This document shows, one piece after another, positions 26,219-36,998 of a stretch of 46,871 nt of DNA. The notes under the pieces were generated by a model. The model was not told the origin of the DNA and ran no database searches. It saw nothing but the letters and a program-made list of their open reading frames with translations. Numbering within the stretch: the stretch's first letter is position 1; each line of letters opens with the position of its first letter. Position numbers and translations under genes: made by a program. The stretch comes from Gonapodya sp. JEL0774 (lineage: Eukaryota > Monoblepharomycota > Monoblepharidomycetes > Monoblepharidales > Gonapodyaceae): NCBI GenBank assembly GCA_027604505.1, contig JADIIX010000154.1:1-46871 (forward strand), given 5' to 3'.

Positions 26219-27279
26219 TCACTCCTTCTTCCCCCTCCCGTTCTCCTTGGCCCCTGCACCCGCCGCTTTCGCCGCTTCCGTCACCGCCCCGTAACTCTCG
26301 TACAAGAGCGCAAGCGGGATCACGACCCACAGGCCGTTGAAGAAGGCGAGGTAGAGGTACAGGTAGATGGGGTTGGAGGTGGTCAGGGAGGGACTGCCCG
26401 AGACCCATTCGCTGTTGGGTGGGTGGGGTGAGTAGGGCGGCGGTGGGGGTTTGAAAGGTGGTGCAGAAGGGAGGATGAAGAAACCTACGGCGCGAACGTC
26501 ATCCACCCTCCGTACAGCTCGGCCGTGTTGAGGACGATCTGGGCAAAGTGGCGCCAAGGAGTGTTGTACATGGTACCGTACATGCACAGGGCGGCGAGGG
26601 GGCCGGCGAGGTAGACGGTCCTGTATTTTTTTAGAACGCGTCATGCGGCGAAATAGAGAGATAGGTGGACACGATACGGTCAATGTGGTGGTCAGGAACG
26701 AGGGTGTGCGCGACGAGCCACGAGGGGCGAAAGGGGAAAAACGTAAAACGTACAAGAGTTCAAGACTGAGGATGGTGGGATCGTACACGGCCCAGCGGGC
26801 GTCGGCTTTTCCTACACGGTGGACACATGCCGTTGGAGTGTTGGTTTGGTTGTAATGGAACGGAATGCACTACTTACCGTATTCTTTCCCTGAAAATCCC
26901 CCCAACGAAAAACGCAAGATAGAGCGTTCAACATTTGCATGGTTTTTGAAATCGCCGGGTGGGTCAGCCTCAATTACTCACAAAGCTCTGCGAAGAAACC
27001 CTCATTCTTGGACGCTCCGCCTTGTAACGTTACGACCGTGTAGCCAAGCTCGAACGTTAAATGCACTGTCACGAAGTGAGAATAGAAATCACATTATGAG
27101 GAAGTACGTCGACGACTGGAAGAGCCCCACGCACTTATTGAATCAAACGCGTACCACACCGCGATGCCCTTCAACACCGGCGCAAGCTTGGGATTGGCCA
27201 GATTGACGCCCACGTACGCGACAGCGAGCATCGCCAGCGTGGCGACGAGGTACGGGAACGAGTTGAGGATTTCGTCCAT
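26219..27279 (-). CDS. EBP: EBP-family sterol delta8-delta7 isomerase (EXPERA domain)
   Basis: Six exons on the minus strand: 27279-27135, 27065-26982, 26889-26878 (12-nt microexon), 26811-26754, 26620-26489, 26411-26219; 207 residues (human EBP 230). EBP moves the C8 double bond to C7 in sterol synthesis in the ER membrane. Residues known as functional in human EBP have counterparts with matching spacing: His76/Glu80 as His50/Glu54 (SIMHLTFE), Glu122/Thr125 as Glu98/Thr101 (SLELLT), Asn193/Trp196 as Asn169/Trp172 (FFNGLW). Four or five hydrophobic segments fit the fold. The microexon supplies WKEYG, matching the family's LWKEY, and cannot be skipped without losing it or the frame. Most studied fungi use the unrelated ERG2 for this step, so an EBP-type gene is notable. 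EBP-like paralogues without isomerase activity exist, but conserved catalytic positions argue for activity. The C-terminus is Ala/Lys-rich (GRGKKE), possibly an ER-retrieval type end. Confidence 0.87.
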
Positions 27280-27642
27280 CCGAGTCGGTTTCTGATGCGA
27301 TTCGGGACGGTCAGAGGGCGATCGCGGGGGAAACGGAAATAAAGATACGAGAGCGGGGCGTACATGCTTGTTCTGCGGGTTGATGGAGGGTTTGCGGTAT
27401 TTGATAGTTGATGGTTTGGTGTGTGGGCCGAAGGTTCCGATGATTCCACAACGTTCAGAACATACACTTTTACAGAGTTCTACCTGACGCTTCGGTCACC
27501 ACTATTCTCATACAAATTGGATCGAAGAAGGGGGGGGGGAGAAACTTAGAATTTATTCAAGATACAAGAAGACAGAAAGACTGATTCGTTTCAACAGCAA
27601 AACCACAAAACCGTACAAATCAAGAAGTAAAAACGGGTTAAA
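27280..27642. other. Intergenic region upstream of the EBP gene
   Basis: Tandem minus-strand genes flank it. It holds the EBP promoter and the 3' flank of the next gene, with a G9-10 homopolymer near 27530-27539 and A/T-rich sequence at about 27545-27600. No gene seen. Confidence 0.45.
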
Positions 27643-29048
27643 TCATTGCGCGCTCTCGTCCACATATGGTCCCTGGTGCCGTTTTGCCCCCCGCGTGACC
27701 ATTTCACTGGCCAATTGCTTGGCCAGGTCAACAGACCGAGCCTGGAACATGAACATCTTGGGCTCCTCGTCGGGGTCAGCGACTGTCGGGTCCTCATACA
27801 CAATGAGGACCACGTTGCTGGTCTTTGAGCGCTCAAAGTAGAGTTTCCCGACGTAAACTTCGACGTCAGAAGTAAGCGAGAGTTCCAACTGGCGGGTCCT
27901 TTTGCCCACTTCGAAAACATCGACCACGATTTTGTTGTCCCCCGTGAGTTTGGCAGCCGACTGTCCAAACGCCCTCACAATGTTTGGCAGCCGACCGTTC
28001 CCATCGTGACCGCACGCCAACGCAGCGTTCTCGCAGATCCAAGAGTTCCCACGGAAGGTCATTTCAGTCCGCCCCTCGGTGTCTTGTGAAATCGCGACTG
28101 AGTTTGGGTTTCGAGGACGTTTGGGAGGTGGAGGTGTGTAACCCACGAGCCTGTTGGGACCTCTCAACGCCCATTGTGGAATGAGGCAACGGGTCGGGTG
28201 GGAGGCCGGGGCGCGGAGAACGGAGCGGGTGCCTTTGCTTTGCAAGACAATGAGGGAGAGGATAAAATTTTCCACACACTCCTTGTAGATTACGAGTCGC
28301 TCCGAGTAGTGACGAGACCACCCTCCTTTCACGATGCTGTCACGTTGAATTCTATCCAAGTGGTCTTTCCATTGCATATTGTCCTTCCCAAGCTTCCCTT
28401 CAATATCCTCGTATTGGTGATTCATCATTGCAAGCTTGTTTGCCAACGCCAAGGAGTCTGCTGGGGGGGATTCATCTCCTGACACTGCAATCGTTTTACG
28501 CACGCCTTCAGGGGAGTTTGCAAACTTCTGAAAACGGTCGCTTCGAATTTTAGTCTCCGCGGCATTGGCAACAACAAGGGCAACGTTTCCCTCGCCCCAC
28601 TCCACGAGAAATTGGTTGTAGACCAGAATGCTGAGTGCTTCGAAGACCTGATCTGCGTGTTGTAGGAGATTAATTGGAGGAGGCCGGGGAGGAATCGAAG
28701 AATGGCCAATCTCCATGAGCTCCTCCGGAGTCTTTTCCCGGTAGGCAAGCAGCGATTGTGTTGCGACAGGTGCGATTGGTGCGGGGGGTGGTGCGATGGA
28801 CGGTGCTTTTAAAACGTCACGAAACTTGCTGGGCTTTATGGGGCGATTTGTATTGAGTACAGCGAGTGGTCTGGAGGTTACAGTGGGAATCGACTGCATT
28901 CGGGATGGCGAGGTGGCAATTCGAAGTGAGATTGAGCCAGCAAACTCCGGAAGCAAATACAAACACCACGCGAAAAACTTACCACATCAGATTCAAGCTT
29001 CCGTTTCCTTGCCAGAGATGTCGGAGTCAATAATCCATGTGCAGTCAT
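27643..29048 (-). CDS. Unrecognised protein with proline-rich N-terminus and basic nuclear-type motif (5' end uncertain)
   Basis: The supported exons are 29048-28983 and 28893-27643, giving at least 438 residues from the first in-frame ATG. I do not recognise the family. The N-terminus reads LLTPTSLARKRKLESD, a Thr-Pro site followed by a classical basic NLS. Then comes a Pro/Ala-rich linker, a helical region with VFEALSILVYNQFLVEW, a charged helical segment (HQYEDIEGKLGKDNMQWKDH) with tryptophans, a Pro-rich hinge and a beta-rich, well-mixed C-terminal part ending DESAQ. The upstream frame stays coding-like through a further exon, 29185-29136 (LATPSKENVLADSDAER), joined by a 74-nt intron. That exon has no ATG and probably belongs to the gene, but I could not find its start. 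It sits 400-450 nt downstream of the zuotin stop on the same strand. Confidence 0.68.
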
Positions 29049-29135
29049 GGGACGGGGGGTTCTGCAATTCGCGACGATGTTCATTAACGTGTTAAGACAA
29101 GTACAATTCCCGCGAGACACAAGATGTTAACTCAC

Positions 29136-29185
29136 CGTTCTGCGTCCGAGTCCGCGAGAACATTTTCTTTGGAAGGGGTTGCAAG
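29136..29185 (-). other. Probable upstream coding exon of the unrecognised gene, with KEN-box-like motif
   Basis: Fifty nucleotides bounded by an acceptor (GGCAG) and a strong donor (GTGAGT) read LATPSKENVLADSDAE and join in phase with RTPRPMTAHGLLTPTS in the next exon. The segment contains a KEN tripeptide and Thr-Pro sites. The exon before it was not identified: a donor GTATGG 70 nt upstream is plausible, but the sequence before it has no start codon in frame. Confidence 0.45.
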
Positions 29186-29490
29186 CTGCCAAAACCTGAT
29201 GGTCAGACTCACACTACATTACCGAACATTGATTTGAAGACGTATCCCACCATACTGCCAGGAAAACGCTGATTAAGGTCGAATTCTGATATAGAGAACG
29301 AGATTTGTATGCCCTGCCCTCTAAAACGTGGAATTGGAGTCGTTGTTGATGATCGAAACAAGAACCCTCTCCGAATTAGTGCACAGACCATCACTTCCCA
29401 ACACAAGAAAGGAATCCAATTCTTCATGTATTGGCTGTAATATAGAACACAAAATGTTCTCTGACATGAAATTAAGAAAATCAAAAATAT

Positions 29491-32448
29491 CTATTTGCCC
29501 TCTTTTTTCCGTTTTGCAAGCTCAGCAAGCTCCTGTTTGCAATGACACCAGTGAAAAACCACGTTCAAAGTGCCAGACCACACTTCCTCACCTTAACTCG
29601 GGATTTGACCTCTTTTACGGACTTCCCAGGAACCGCCAGTGCGACAGTCTTCCATCGTTCACTCGGGTTAGCAGTAAAGTTGGCCGCTGGGTGCAATCGT
29701 AGGGCAGATTCTAGTGCTTGCTGATCCGCGATGGACCAGACGGAACTCTCTGCGGGGTTCACAGACAGACCGTTAGGTGCAACGGGGGCCGATGTGGAAG
29801 TCTCCTGAGGTAGCGCAGATCTGGTGTGTTCCAAGGGTGGATCATTAGGTTGAGGTGCGGGGATAGGCGGTTTCTGCGAGGCTGCGGTGGTTGGAGCAGC
29901 TGTTTTGGTTCCCTTTGCAGGGGCTGTAGTTTTCTGGGTCCCGTTTTCTGGAGAATCCTGATTCTCTGCTTTAGGACTTGTCGGCAGGCCGTTAGGTTTT
30001 GTGATGGAGTCGGTGGCGGTGGTGTAACGGAGTGTGGGAGGATCCTTGATTTCGATGTCGTTGGGGTTGTGCTTACTGGATGACGCAACAGCCTGGAGCT
30101 GATCCTTTTCAGCTTGTTGGGGCACTTCAGCTAATGGTACAGTAAGGTTGTTACGTCAGCTCATTAGAAGTCGGTGATCATCATTAGTGCCTGCGTACAA
30201 ACCATTTTTCAATTCGTTTGAACGCTTGATACAGTCTTCCGGACGCTTAAAGCGACGCTTCTTCGCCTTATCATCTTCGTTGTCTTCGGCGCCGTGCGTG
30301 TTTACGTGGGCTGCGATTTTGTCCCATCTGTGACAAATTCAACTAAACAGCGAGCCTAATTCACAACCTAAGAGACCCTACTTACCTGCTTATTGTTCCT
30401 CCAGGGTAGACCCGCACCGCAACGATGAGGGCTGCTACTTCCTTGGGAGACCATTGGATTTCCTTTCCCTTTTCCTGCTTTTCCTTTGCAACTCGTGCCG
30501 CCTCTAGTCGCGATGCCTCCAACTTTTGTCGCGCCGCGTCTTTGTTGGCTGTTGAAGATGTCAGTACACTGTGGATTTCGCTCCACTTGACACAGAGAGC
30601 CCACCATGAATTTTTATGTACTGGGTTTCCACAACTTCCCTAGCGGATGTCCGCCCAATGTCCACCGACTTTGTTAGTTCCTCACGATACGCAGAGATAC
30701 CAGTCAAGTTATCTCCGTGAAATTCGAATACCTCGTCGAGGCGTACGCTCTCTGTTGCTAATGCATCCAAAGTTGGGTTCTCGGACGGAAGGAAGTAGTT
30801 TTCCGCAAGGAGCAGATCGCGCACTGCTTTTCTCTCTCGGCGGAGAACTTTTTTCCTGGCATCTTTGTCCTTTTTTGCGTCGGCTGTCTGTCGAACAGAA
30901 ATGGTTGGTTGTTTGTTTCCGTCGGAGCGTCACCACTTATCCCTACTCACTCTTGCCTTTTCTTCTTCCTCCAATTTCTCCTTCGCTTTCCTGATGGCCT
31001 CTTCCGCGGCCTTGGCATCCTCAATGATTTTTCGTTGGGCATCTTCCTTTTCCTTCCTTTTCGCCTCCTTGGCCAGTCGGTCTTGCTCTTTGAAAGCCGC
31101 AAGCCGCGGGTCCAGCTTCATCGCTTGTTCTACAAGTGCGACCGGCCAATGTTAGTACACGACGACTCCCATATTCTCCCTTCCGCGCGAACACCGACTG
31201 GATGAAAGTCGAACTCACCAACGAGCTTCGACAGACGGGCGTTGTCGTCCTTCTTCATCTTGAGTCTCACAACCTTGTTCTGCCTTTCAATCCACCGCTT
31301 TTCCTCTCGGCTTTCTGCTTTGTCGGGGTCTTCCTCGTCAAAAGCCTCGAAACTTCGCCACGAGTCGAAGTTAAACCAGAAGTCGTAAAAAGATTCGACG
31401 TCCTCCCGAGAAGTCGTTGAATCACCAAGATGAGGAACCGGCTGTACTTTGGAAAAGCTTTTAATAGTCGTGTTGAAGGAATCAGAGACATGAAGCGCAG
31501 AGTTGACGAAATCGAACCTCTCACCGGGCATTGTTGTCGAAAGCCTTGCCATAAATCTTATAGAAATCGCCCTTTTTGCTAAGAGAAGGTATCGAATCGT
31601 CAAATTTCCTGTCAACGGAATCCCATTGCCGGCGTTTTACTGGGTCACTCATAACTTCCCAAGCTACAGGAACAGGGTATGAGCCACTGCAGTGTCCCTG
31701 AAGCGTACCAAAACAATGCAGGCCCACCTTTTTGAATACATTTAAAGAAACTATCGTCTGAGCGGTCCTTCTTTTTGTCTGGGTGATGCTTCAGGGCTTT
31801 GCGACGGTCTGGGAAACCAAACAGGTGTTGTAGCTTATCCAACTGCGTGCACGCACAAAACCACGCAAACTCAGCCCCAACAATTACAAAGGAGTATCCA
31901 TGATGTTGGAATTCGGAACCTTGACTTCTCATGGTCTCACGAACACCTCTCCTGTCCAGTAGCACCACATCGTCACAAGCGCTTGCTTATTACTTCCAAG
32001 CCCTGTACTCACATGCCTTTCGAATTTCGTCCTCTGTGGCTTTCCATCTCAGTTTTTCTAATCCCAGGACCGCATAGTGATCCTGCGACTTCCACTCGAG
32101 CGGATCCAAGGCAAGCAGAGCTTTCGACTCTGGCACATCGTCGATCTCGTCATCAGCGTCCGCATCTTCACCCCGAAGGAGTTTCAAAAGGGAATCGTCC
32201 GTAGCACCGGCAGTTTTCTGACTTCTCCTCAGCTGGGACAGGAAGGCCAAACCGACAGGCTCGTAGGGTATGGAACGGCCCCGGGAAATGGCGTTGAAAA
32301 CACCAGATTCTGTATCCGCGGAGGATGGAGGGGGAAGAAGGAGGGCACCCATGGCTCTTCGACCTTCGAGCTTGCAACAATTGAGGGTTGTCAGGGAAAT
32401 TTGGAGCTCCAATCTGGCCGTGCGGGAAAGAGAAAGTGGGTTTGCCAT
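29491..32448 (-). CDS. ZUO1: Zuotin / DNAJC2 (MPP11), ribosome-associated J-protein with two SANT domains
   Basis: Ten exons on the minus strand: 32448-32013, 31808-31728, 31663-31525, 31457-31219, 31129-30951, 30887-30605, 30548-30386, 30327-30203, 30130-29592, 29532-29491; 741 residues. With an atypical Hsp70 (Ssz1) it forms the ribosome-associated complex that helps nascent chains fold. The J domain carries HPD at 154-156 (KHHPDKKK), split from its helix I by a 204-nt intron. The zuotin homology domain follows (MSDPVKRRQWDS, VESFYDFWFNFDSWRSF, EEKRWIERQNK), then a long charged coiled-coil. Two SANT/Myb domains close the protein: SANT1 around 483-520 (IQWSPKEVAALI...) and SANT2 around 680-735 (VWSIADQQALESAL...). 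Yeast Zuo1 lacks SANT domains, while animal and plant orthologues keep them, so this copy has the ancestral architecture. Intron 4 contains a perfect TACTAAC branch site. Confidence 0.95.
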
Positions 32449-32657
32449 AAAAGTGGTACGTCAATGCTCACGAAATGAATAATTTATAAATGATGAACAT
32501 AGCAACCCATGGGATTCACATGAATACATTCACCACACGTTGCAAAGAGGTGATGCAATCAAGCAACAGGAAACCGCATGGACTTGCAGACACGAGCGTT
32601 GTTTCAAAAAATAGCGCAGACTCTGATTCTGTCAGTACTATTTATGTACAGTACATA

Positions 32658-34748
32658 TCACTTCCTGTGAACGTCATTCACGAGTCCACGAATAGAAAGT
32701 CTGGAAATTGCTAATAGGATAACCGCCGTAAATCCAATGATCGTGGCTGAAAGGACAGCCAGCGGCACCCAATTTATCGTACGGTATAAAGGACCACTGA
32801 TCAGCACAATTATGGCAGAGATCACCTGGATGATGGTATCATTGACAGATTGCACGGTTTGCAGCTCTCGCCCCGGTTTCGCACCCTGGGCGATTGTTGT
32901 GCTCGCCGCCACAAAAGAAAAGTTCCATCCGACTCCCACAAGCGTCTCGCCAACATAGAAAATGGGCAAATGTTCCCCAGCAAACAAGATGGCAACAGAT
33001 CCAGCGAGAATTGAAATACCTCTGGGTTACCGGTCAGGTTACTGTCGAACTGCAAATTGTTCGCATTGCCGAAACTCACATAATGTTCATTCGAACACTT
33101 CCAAAGCGCTCAATTAAGTATCCCGTAATGAGCGATGGTGCGAACATACCCTTCGTGAGGGAAAAAGAAGTGCGTGGATAAATACGTAAAAAACATGAAC
33201 TCGATATACAACCTACCAAAACATGCGCCATGATCACGTTCGCTTGATCTGAAAATGTGAAGCCAGAATTCGTTATAGCGATTGGTGCTGGTGCCATCAT
33301 CAGAACCTAAGGCGGCAATCACCTGACTGAGTTTCCTTCTTCACACACACAAACGTCACCGTTCAGATATCGTCCACTCACCATTACCATGTAAGACACC
33401 AGCCCTGACACGACGGCAATGAGGTACCGCTTGGAGCTAAAAAATCGTACGACGATTGCCGAGCGAGATTCAACTACAGCCTCAGGTTCAGTTTCACTGT
33501 CAGATGTGGTAAGCGATTTTGCTGTGCTTGTTGATGGTATCCTGTGCACGGGAACAAAGCGATCGCGAACGTGCTTGGCACTGGCGTTTGTCCTTCATTC
33601 GAACACATCTTACCTCAGACACATCACTGTGAGGGTCATGGCGAAAATCAAGCACTCCATAACAATGTAGATTCCCAGGTATTTCGTGCTGGGGACGATC
33701 CACACTGCCGCTTGTGTAATCTGCGGGCCTATTGGAGCGGCAATAGCAGCACCCGCAACTACCCAACTCAGAGCGCGAGACACGTATTTGGGTGGGCAAA
33801 CAGAGCGCACACCAAATCGCAGGAGTTGTGTTGTGGCTTGCTGTGTTCCCTGGAACAGGAGTCCGAGGCAGAGCAACGGAAAACTCCAATATTTCATTGC
33901 CAGCAAGCACAATGTTGCACCCGTAAGGCCCGCTCCCGTGCCAACTTTGTCGCACCGAAACACAAAATTGCGATAAGTGGCACAGCCACACCAAACACCT
34001 TGTGCATACACTCACCCACGTACGAAGCTCGAAGCCCGTACCGTTCCCCTATGTACGAGAGTGGCATAGTGCTGATGAGCCCACCGATGAAAATGAGGCC
34101 GTTCGGGAGTGTTGCAAGAAAATCTCCCGCCATTTCTTTCGCGATAGCAACAGTGCCTTTTGCATTGTTCAAACAATTCGTGGGCGAAAGGGGAGAGGTA
34201 AGAGCCCCGAACGCGGTCGTACTCACCAGCAATGTGTGCAAATTGGACGGTCTGTCAAAATAAAAGAAAGAAAAGGCATGGGGTAAGGTTCAGACCGTGT
34301 TAGGAATACAGAGGATGTAAAGAGGAGTAAATAGGAAGTGAGATGAGAAAGGCACCAGTCAGTTCAAAATTTCACTAACGTATCCCTAAAGTAAGACAAT
34401 AACTCTGTCAGATGCTAGGTAACGAGCGGGCAAAATCAAACTTCCTTACGAGAAACCAAGCAAAGATTAGCAGAAACACATTCGTTTTCCAGTGCGGAGG
34501 GGCAGGGCTGGGAAAGGAACGAATGTGGAGAAGCGTGTGATTCAAGCGATTGTTCATTCCCGAAACAGTATCGTATTCTTTATGCTATTTTTTGGAACGC
34601 ACACATCGTCGGGATCCGATTTGGTGATCAGCGTCTGGGAATCCGTCGGCGGGATGTCTACCTTCTTTTTGATTGAAGAACTGACGGTCGCCGACGCTGA
34701 TTCAACGTTGAATTTCAACTCAACAGACTCGGGAGGTGATGGCGGCAT
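32658..34748 (-). CDS. Major facilitator superfamily transporter
   Basis: Nine exons on the minus strand: 34748-34603, 34507-34450, 34251-34227 (25 nt), 34156-34016, 33944-33614, 33541-33382, 33306-33217, 33150-33080, 33021-32658; 461 residues. About twelve hydrophobic segments are visible. The loop 2-3 motif typical of MFS proteins is LSYIGERYGLR, with a second partial copy, GYLIERFGSVR, in the second half. A Ser/Thr/Glu-rich cytoplasmic loop separates the halves after the sixth segment. The final helices end in a short basic tail, VNDVHRK. The first exon encodes a polar, Ser-rich N-terminus; an alternative start at 34557 (MNNRL...) would replace it and is less attractive because the chosen donor/acceptor pair gives an ordinary cytoplasmic tail. 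The substrate cannot be deduced. Confidence 0.85.
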
Positions 34749-34938
34749 CAGTCCAGGAATTTGGTGTGGGGAAACTTTATAATTTTATTAGCGGGTGAAT
34801 TGAAGCCGTCAGGGCGGACGAAGGCACGGAGATGTCAACCAGTTGTTTCGTTGCAACTTTATATTGAGTCAGTAACATAGACAATGAGACGATACGCCGG
34901 ATAATTCAAGGCAGAGAGGGGAAAGGAAGAGAAATTTC

Positions 34939-35232
34939 TCATCGCGTTTTCCTTGTTTCTTCCAATTTCGCCTCAGTCCCCCATCCACGAAGCGCGCCCC
35001 AGACCGCGAGGAAAATGCAAGCAATTGCAAGCGTACCGAGGAGTGGGAAGGCAGGGGTGGGCGGGAGGCTTTCGGGGCGGTAACAACATTAATATTATAT
35101 TCCTTCCATCCCACCCACCAGTGAAATCGCGCCTAGCACCACATACCTGTAATGCTCCCTCAGCCAAGCTGCCAGGTCGGATAAGAATGAAGCAATGGCA
35201 TCTGGCTTGGCTGTGCACGTGGGACAAGCCAT
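34939..35232 (-). CDS. Small single-pass membrane protein, 71 residues, unrecognised
   Basis: Two exons on the minus strand: 35232-35147 and 35068-34939, joined over a 78-nt intron with GTATGT donor. The protein starts MACPTCTAKPDAIASFLSD and continues as an amphipathic helix with AAWLREHY. After a Pro-rich turn there is one hydrophobic helix (LGTLAIACIFLAVWGAL) and a charged tail GTEAKLEETRKTR. Neither exon alone would be noticed, but phase, intron signals and the transmembrane helix agree. CPTC could bind metal or form a disulphide. Small proteins of this layout are often subunits or assembly factors of membrane complexes, but I can name no family. It is divergent from the Cut8/Sts1 gene with a 309-bp shared upstream region. 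Confidence is limited by length and the plain AAG acceptor. Confidence 0.55.
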
Positions 35233-35541
35233 CGAGCTCTCAAGAGCGCTATTTGAGCATCGTCAGATTTTGCCTATCACACCAGTATATATAGACTGAA
35301 GGGCCTACATTGTTGACCTGTATTTCCGATTCGACGAGTTGTTTGATGAGAGTGATGAAGTCGGGATTGTGAAGAGCCCAGTGTGGCGCGACACTCTGGC
35401 ATCACTCAAACATTACAACAAGCACTGACAGACTTGGACGGGGCCCCTTGAACAGACACACACACCAGAACTCGTCCCACGCCATCTTGCGCTTTTCCCT
35501 TTCCTCTTTACGTCTTTCTTCTTCGCCTTCGCTCGCCCCCA
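35233..35541. other. Divergent promoter region of the small membrane protein and Cut8/Sts1 genes
   Basis: A TATA-like run (AGTATATATAGAC, about 35284-35296) lies 50-65 bp upstream of the small-protein start on its side. The Cut8 side is pyrimidine-rich just before its ATG. No further gene was seen. Confidence 0.45.
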
Positions 35542-36785
35542 ATGCCCGACTCGTTATGGCCCGCTCCCCTTGCTCGGAAACGCAAGCAGGAAGCCGACGA
35601 CGACATGGACTCCTCGGACGACGTTCCCGCTCTCTCCTACTCCGCAGAGACGCCATCGTCCGCTTCCTCATCGCCCCCTGTGCCCCTCCCTGCAACGGGC
35701 ATCAGACGCCCTCTCCTCGCAAAACGCATACGCACACAGGACACTCAATCAGACGACCAAATACACCAGCGCATCCTTGCTGCTCAACAGCTCCAATCAT
35801 CACTACCGCCAAACCTTGCCGATGCTCTGGCAAACCTCGATAAACCGGACCTTCTCTCTATTCTCAACTCTCTCATTCGCTCTAACCCACATCTCGCTCC
35901 CCAAGTTGGAGCCCTCCTCCCCCGCCCCACTATCCAATCTACATCTTCTCTCCTTTCTACCCTCGAGAAGCGACTGGCGGACTCCTTCCCTTACACCCGC
36001 TTTGGTCAGGATCGCTCTGACTACTCTTTCAACCGTGTCCGACCAGCCCTCGCAGAACTTAAGCAGTCTCTTTTCCACTACCTCCTTCACTTTACAAATC
36101 CAGCATCCTATCCTGATGCTGCTCGCCATGAGTTCCCGGCAACGTCCATGGCCTATCTGAATATTGCCGCGACAATCGCGCACCGCCTCCCACGATGGGA
36201 CAACCCAGACCGCAACAGCGAGTTCCGCGACGAAGTTTATGACCGAGTTGGTCGTGCCTTCCGGGAAACGGTTGCTGAGATCTCCCGCCTCGTTGCGGAC
36301 GGGAAGGTTTTTGGAGCCGGTACAGTCTCGGAGTGGGGCAAGACCATCGCCTCCCACTCGGACCAGGTCGGCGGCGCACACGGATTCAGGGAAGCTGTGT
36401 ATGAATTTAAGGCGAGCCTTGGGTGGCTTGTGGGGCTGTTCCCGTCGGACCGCGAGGTAGCGGAGTACAATTACGCAAACGGACAAGCCGATGCTTCCGT
36501 TCCACTATCAAGATCGAACGGTGGTGATAACAATGCTCTGGGAAACAACGGAAACGACGTTTTCTCGGTGGGTGGACAGGGTGTCGCAGTTGGTGGATTA
36601 AGTGGATTCGCTGGTGAGTTTCTCACCTTTGTCGATTCCATGGACTGTGGCTGTGCTGTGCACATCACCATATTTATCAAATACCACCTTCACATCTCCA
36701 CTTAGGTACCATGGGTGCCCCAGCTCAGTTCGCAAATCACCCAGTCCTCGCTGGTCGCACCATCTTTGGATTCGGTGGTGTGTGA
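35542..36785 (+). CDS. STS1: Cut8/Sts1-type tethering factor for nuclear proteasomes
   Basis: Two exons: 35542-36613 and 36706-36785; 383 residues. Cut8 (fission yeast) and Sts1 (budding yeast) anchor 26S proteasomes in the nucleus. The N-terminus is basic and Ser/Pro-rich with likely nuclear import motifs (ARKRK at 11-15 and AKRIR). The Cut8 domain spans roughly residues 90-300: LDKPDLLSILNSLIRSNPHL, an RP-x-I segment, DSFPYTRFGQDRSDYSFNRVRP, a helix SLFHYLLHF and LPRWDNPDRN near the six-helix bundle end. A Gly/Asn-rich C-terminal tail follows, ending GFGGV. The family is known mainly from fungi and some animals, which supports a fungal source. The last 26 codons come from a short second exon. 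Confidence 0.88.
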
Positions 36786-36998
36786 AAATAAGTTGTGTAG
36801 AATGGGGGGACGGGAGACGGCTATGCGGAAGAACATTGCTTTCACAACAATGTGGATGGCAGAGAAGCAAAGGACCGCATTTTCAATTGTGATGAACAGT
36901 TAGAGCCATGCTCGCCACCCATCATAATACAGTAGCATTTATAATGTTCCTTCCAAGGTATCCATAAAGAAGCGTTGGCGTGTGCACAATAACAAGTT

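Noticed and set aside
15349-36785. Idea that Pre3, Cut8/Sts1, Ub-AN1 and Spartan form a proteasome gene cluster
   Set aside because: They are scattered among unrelated housekeeping genes on both strands over tens of kilobases; chance is the simpler explanation.
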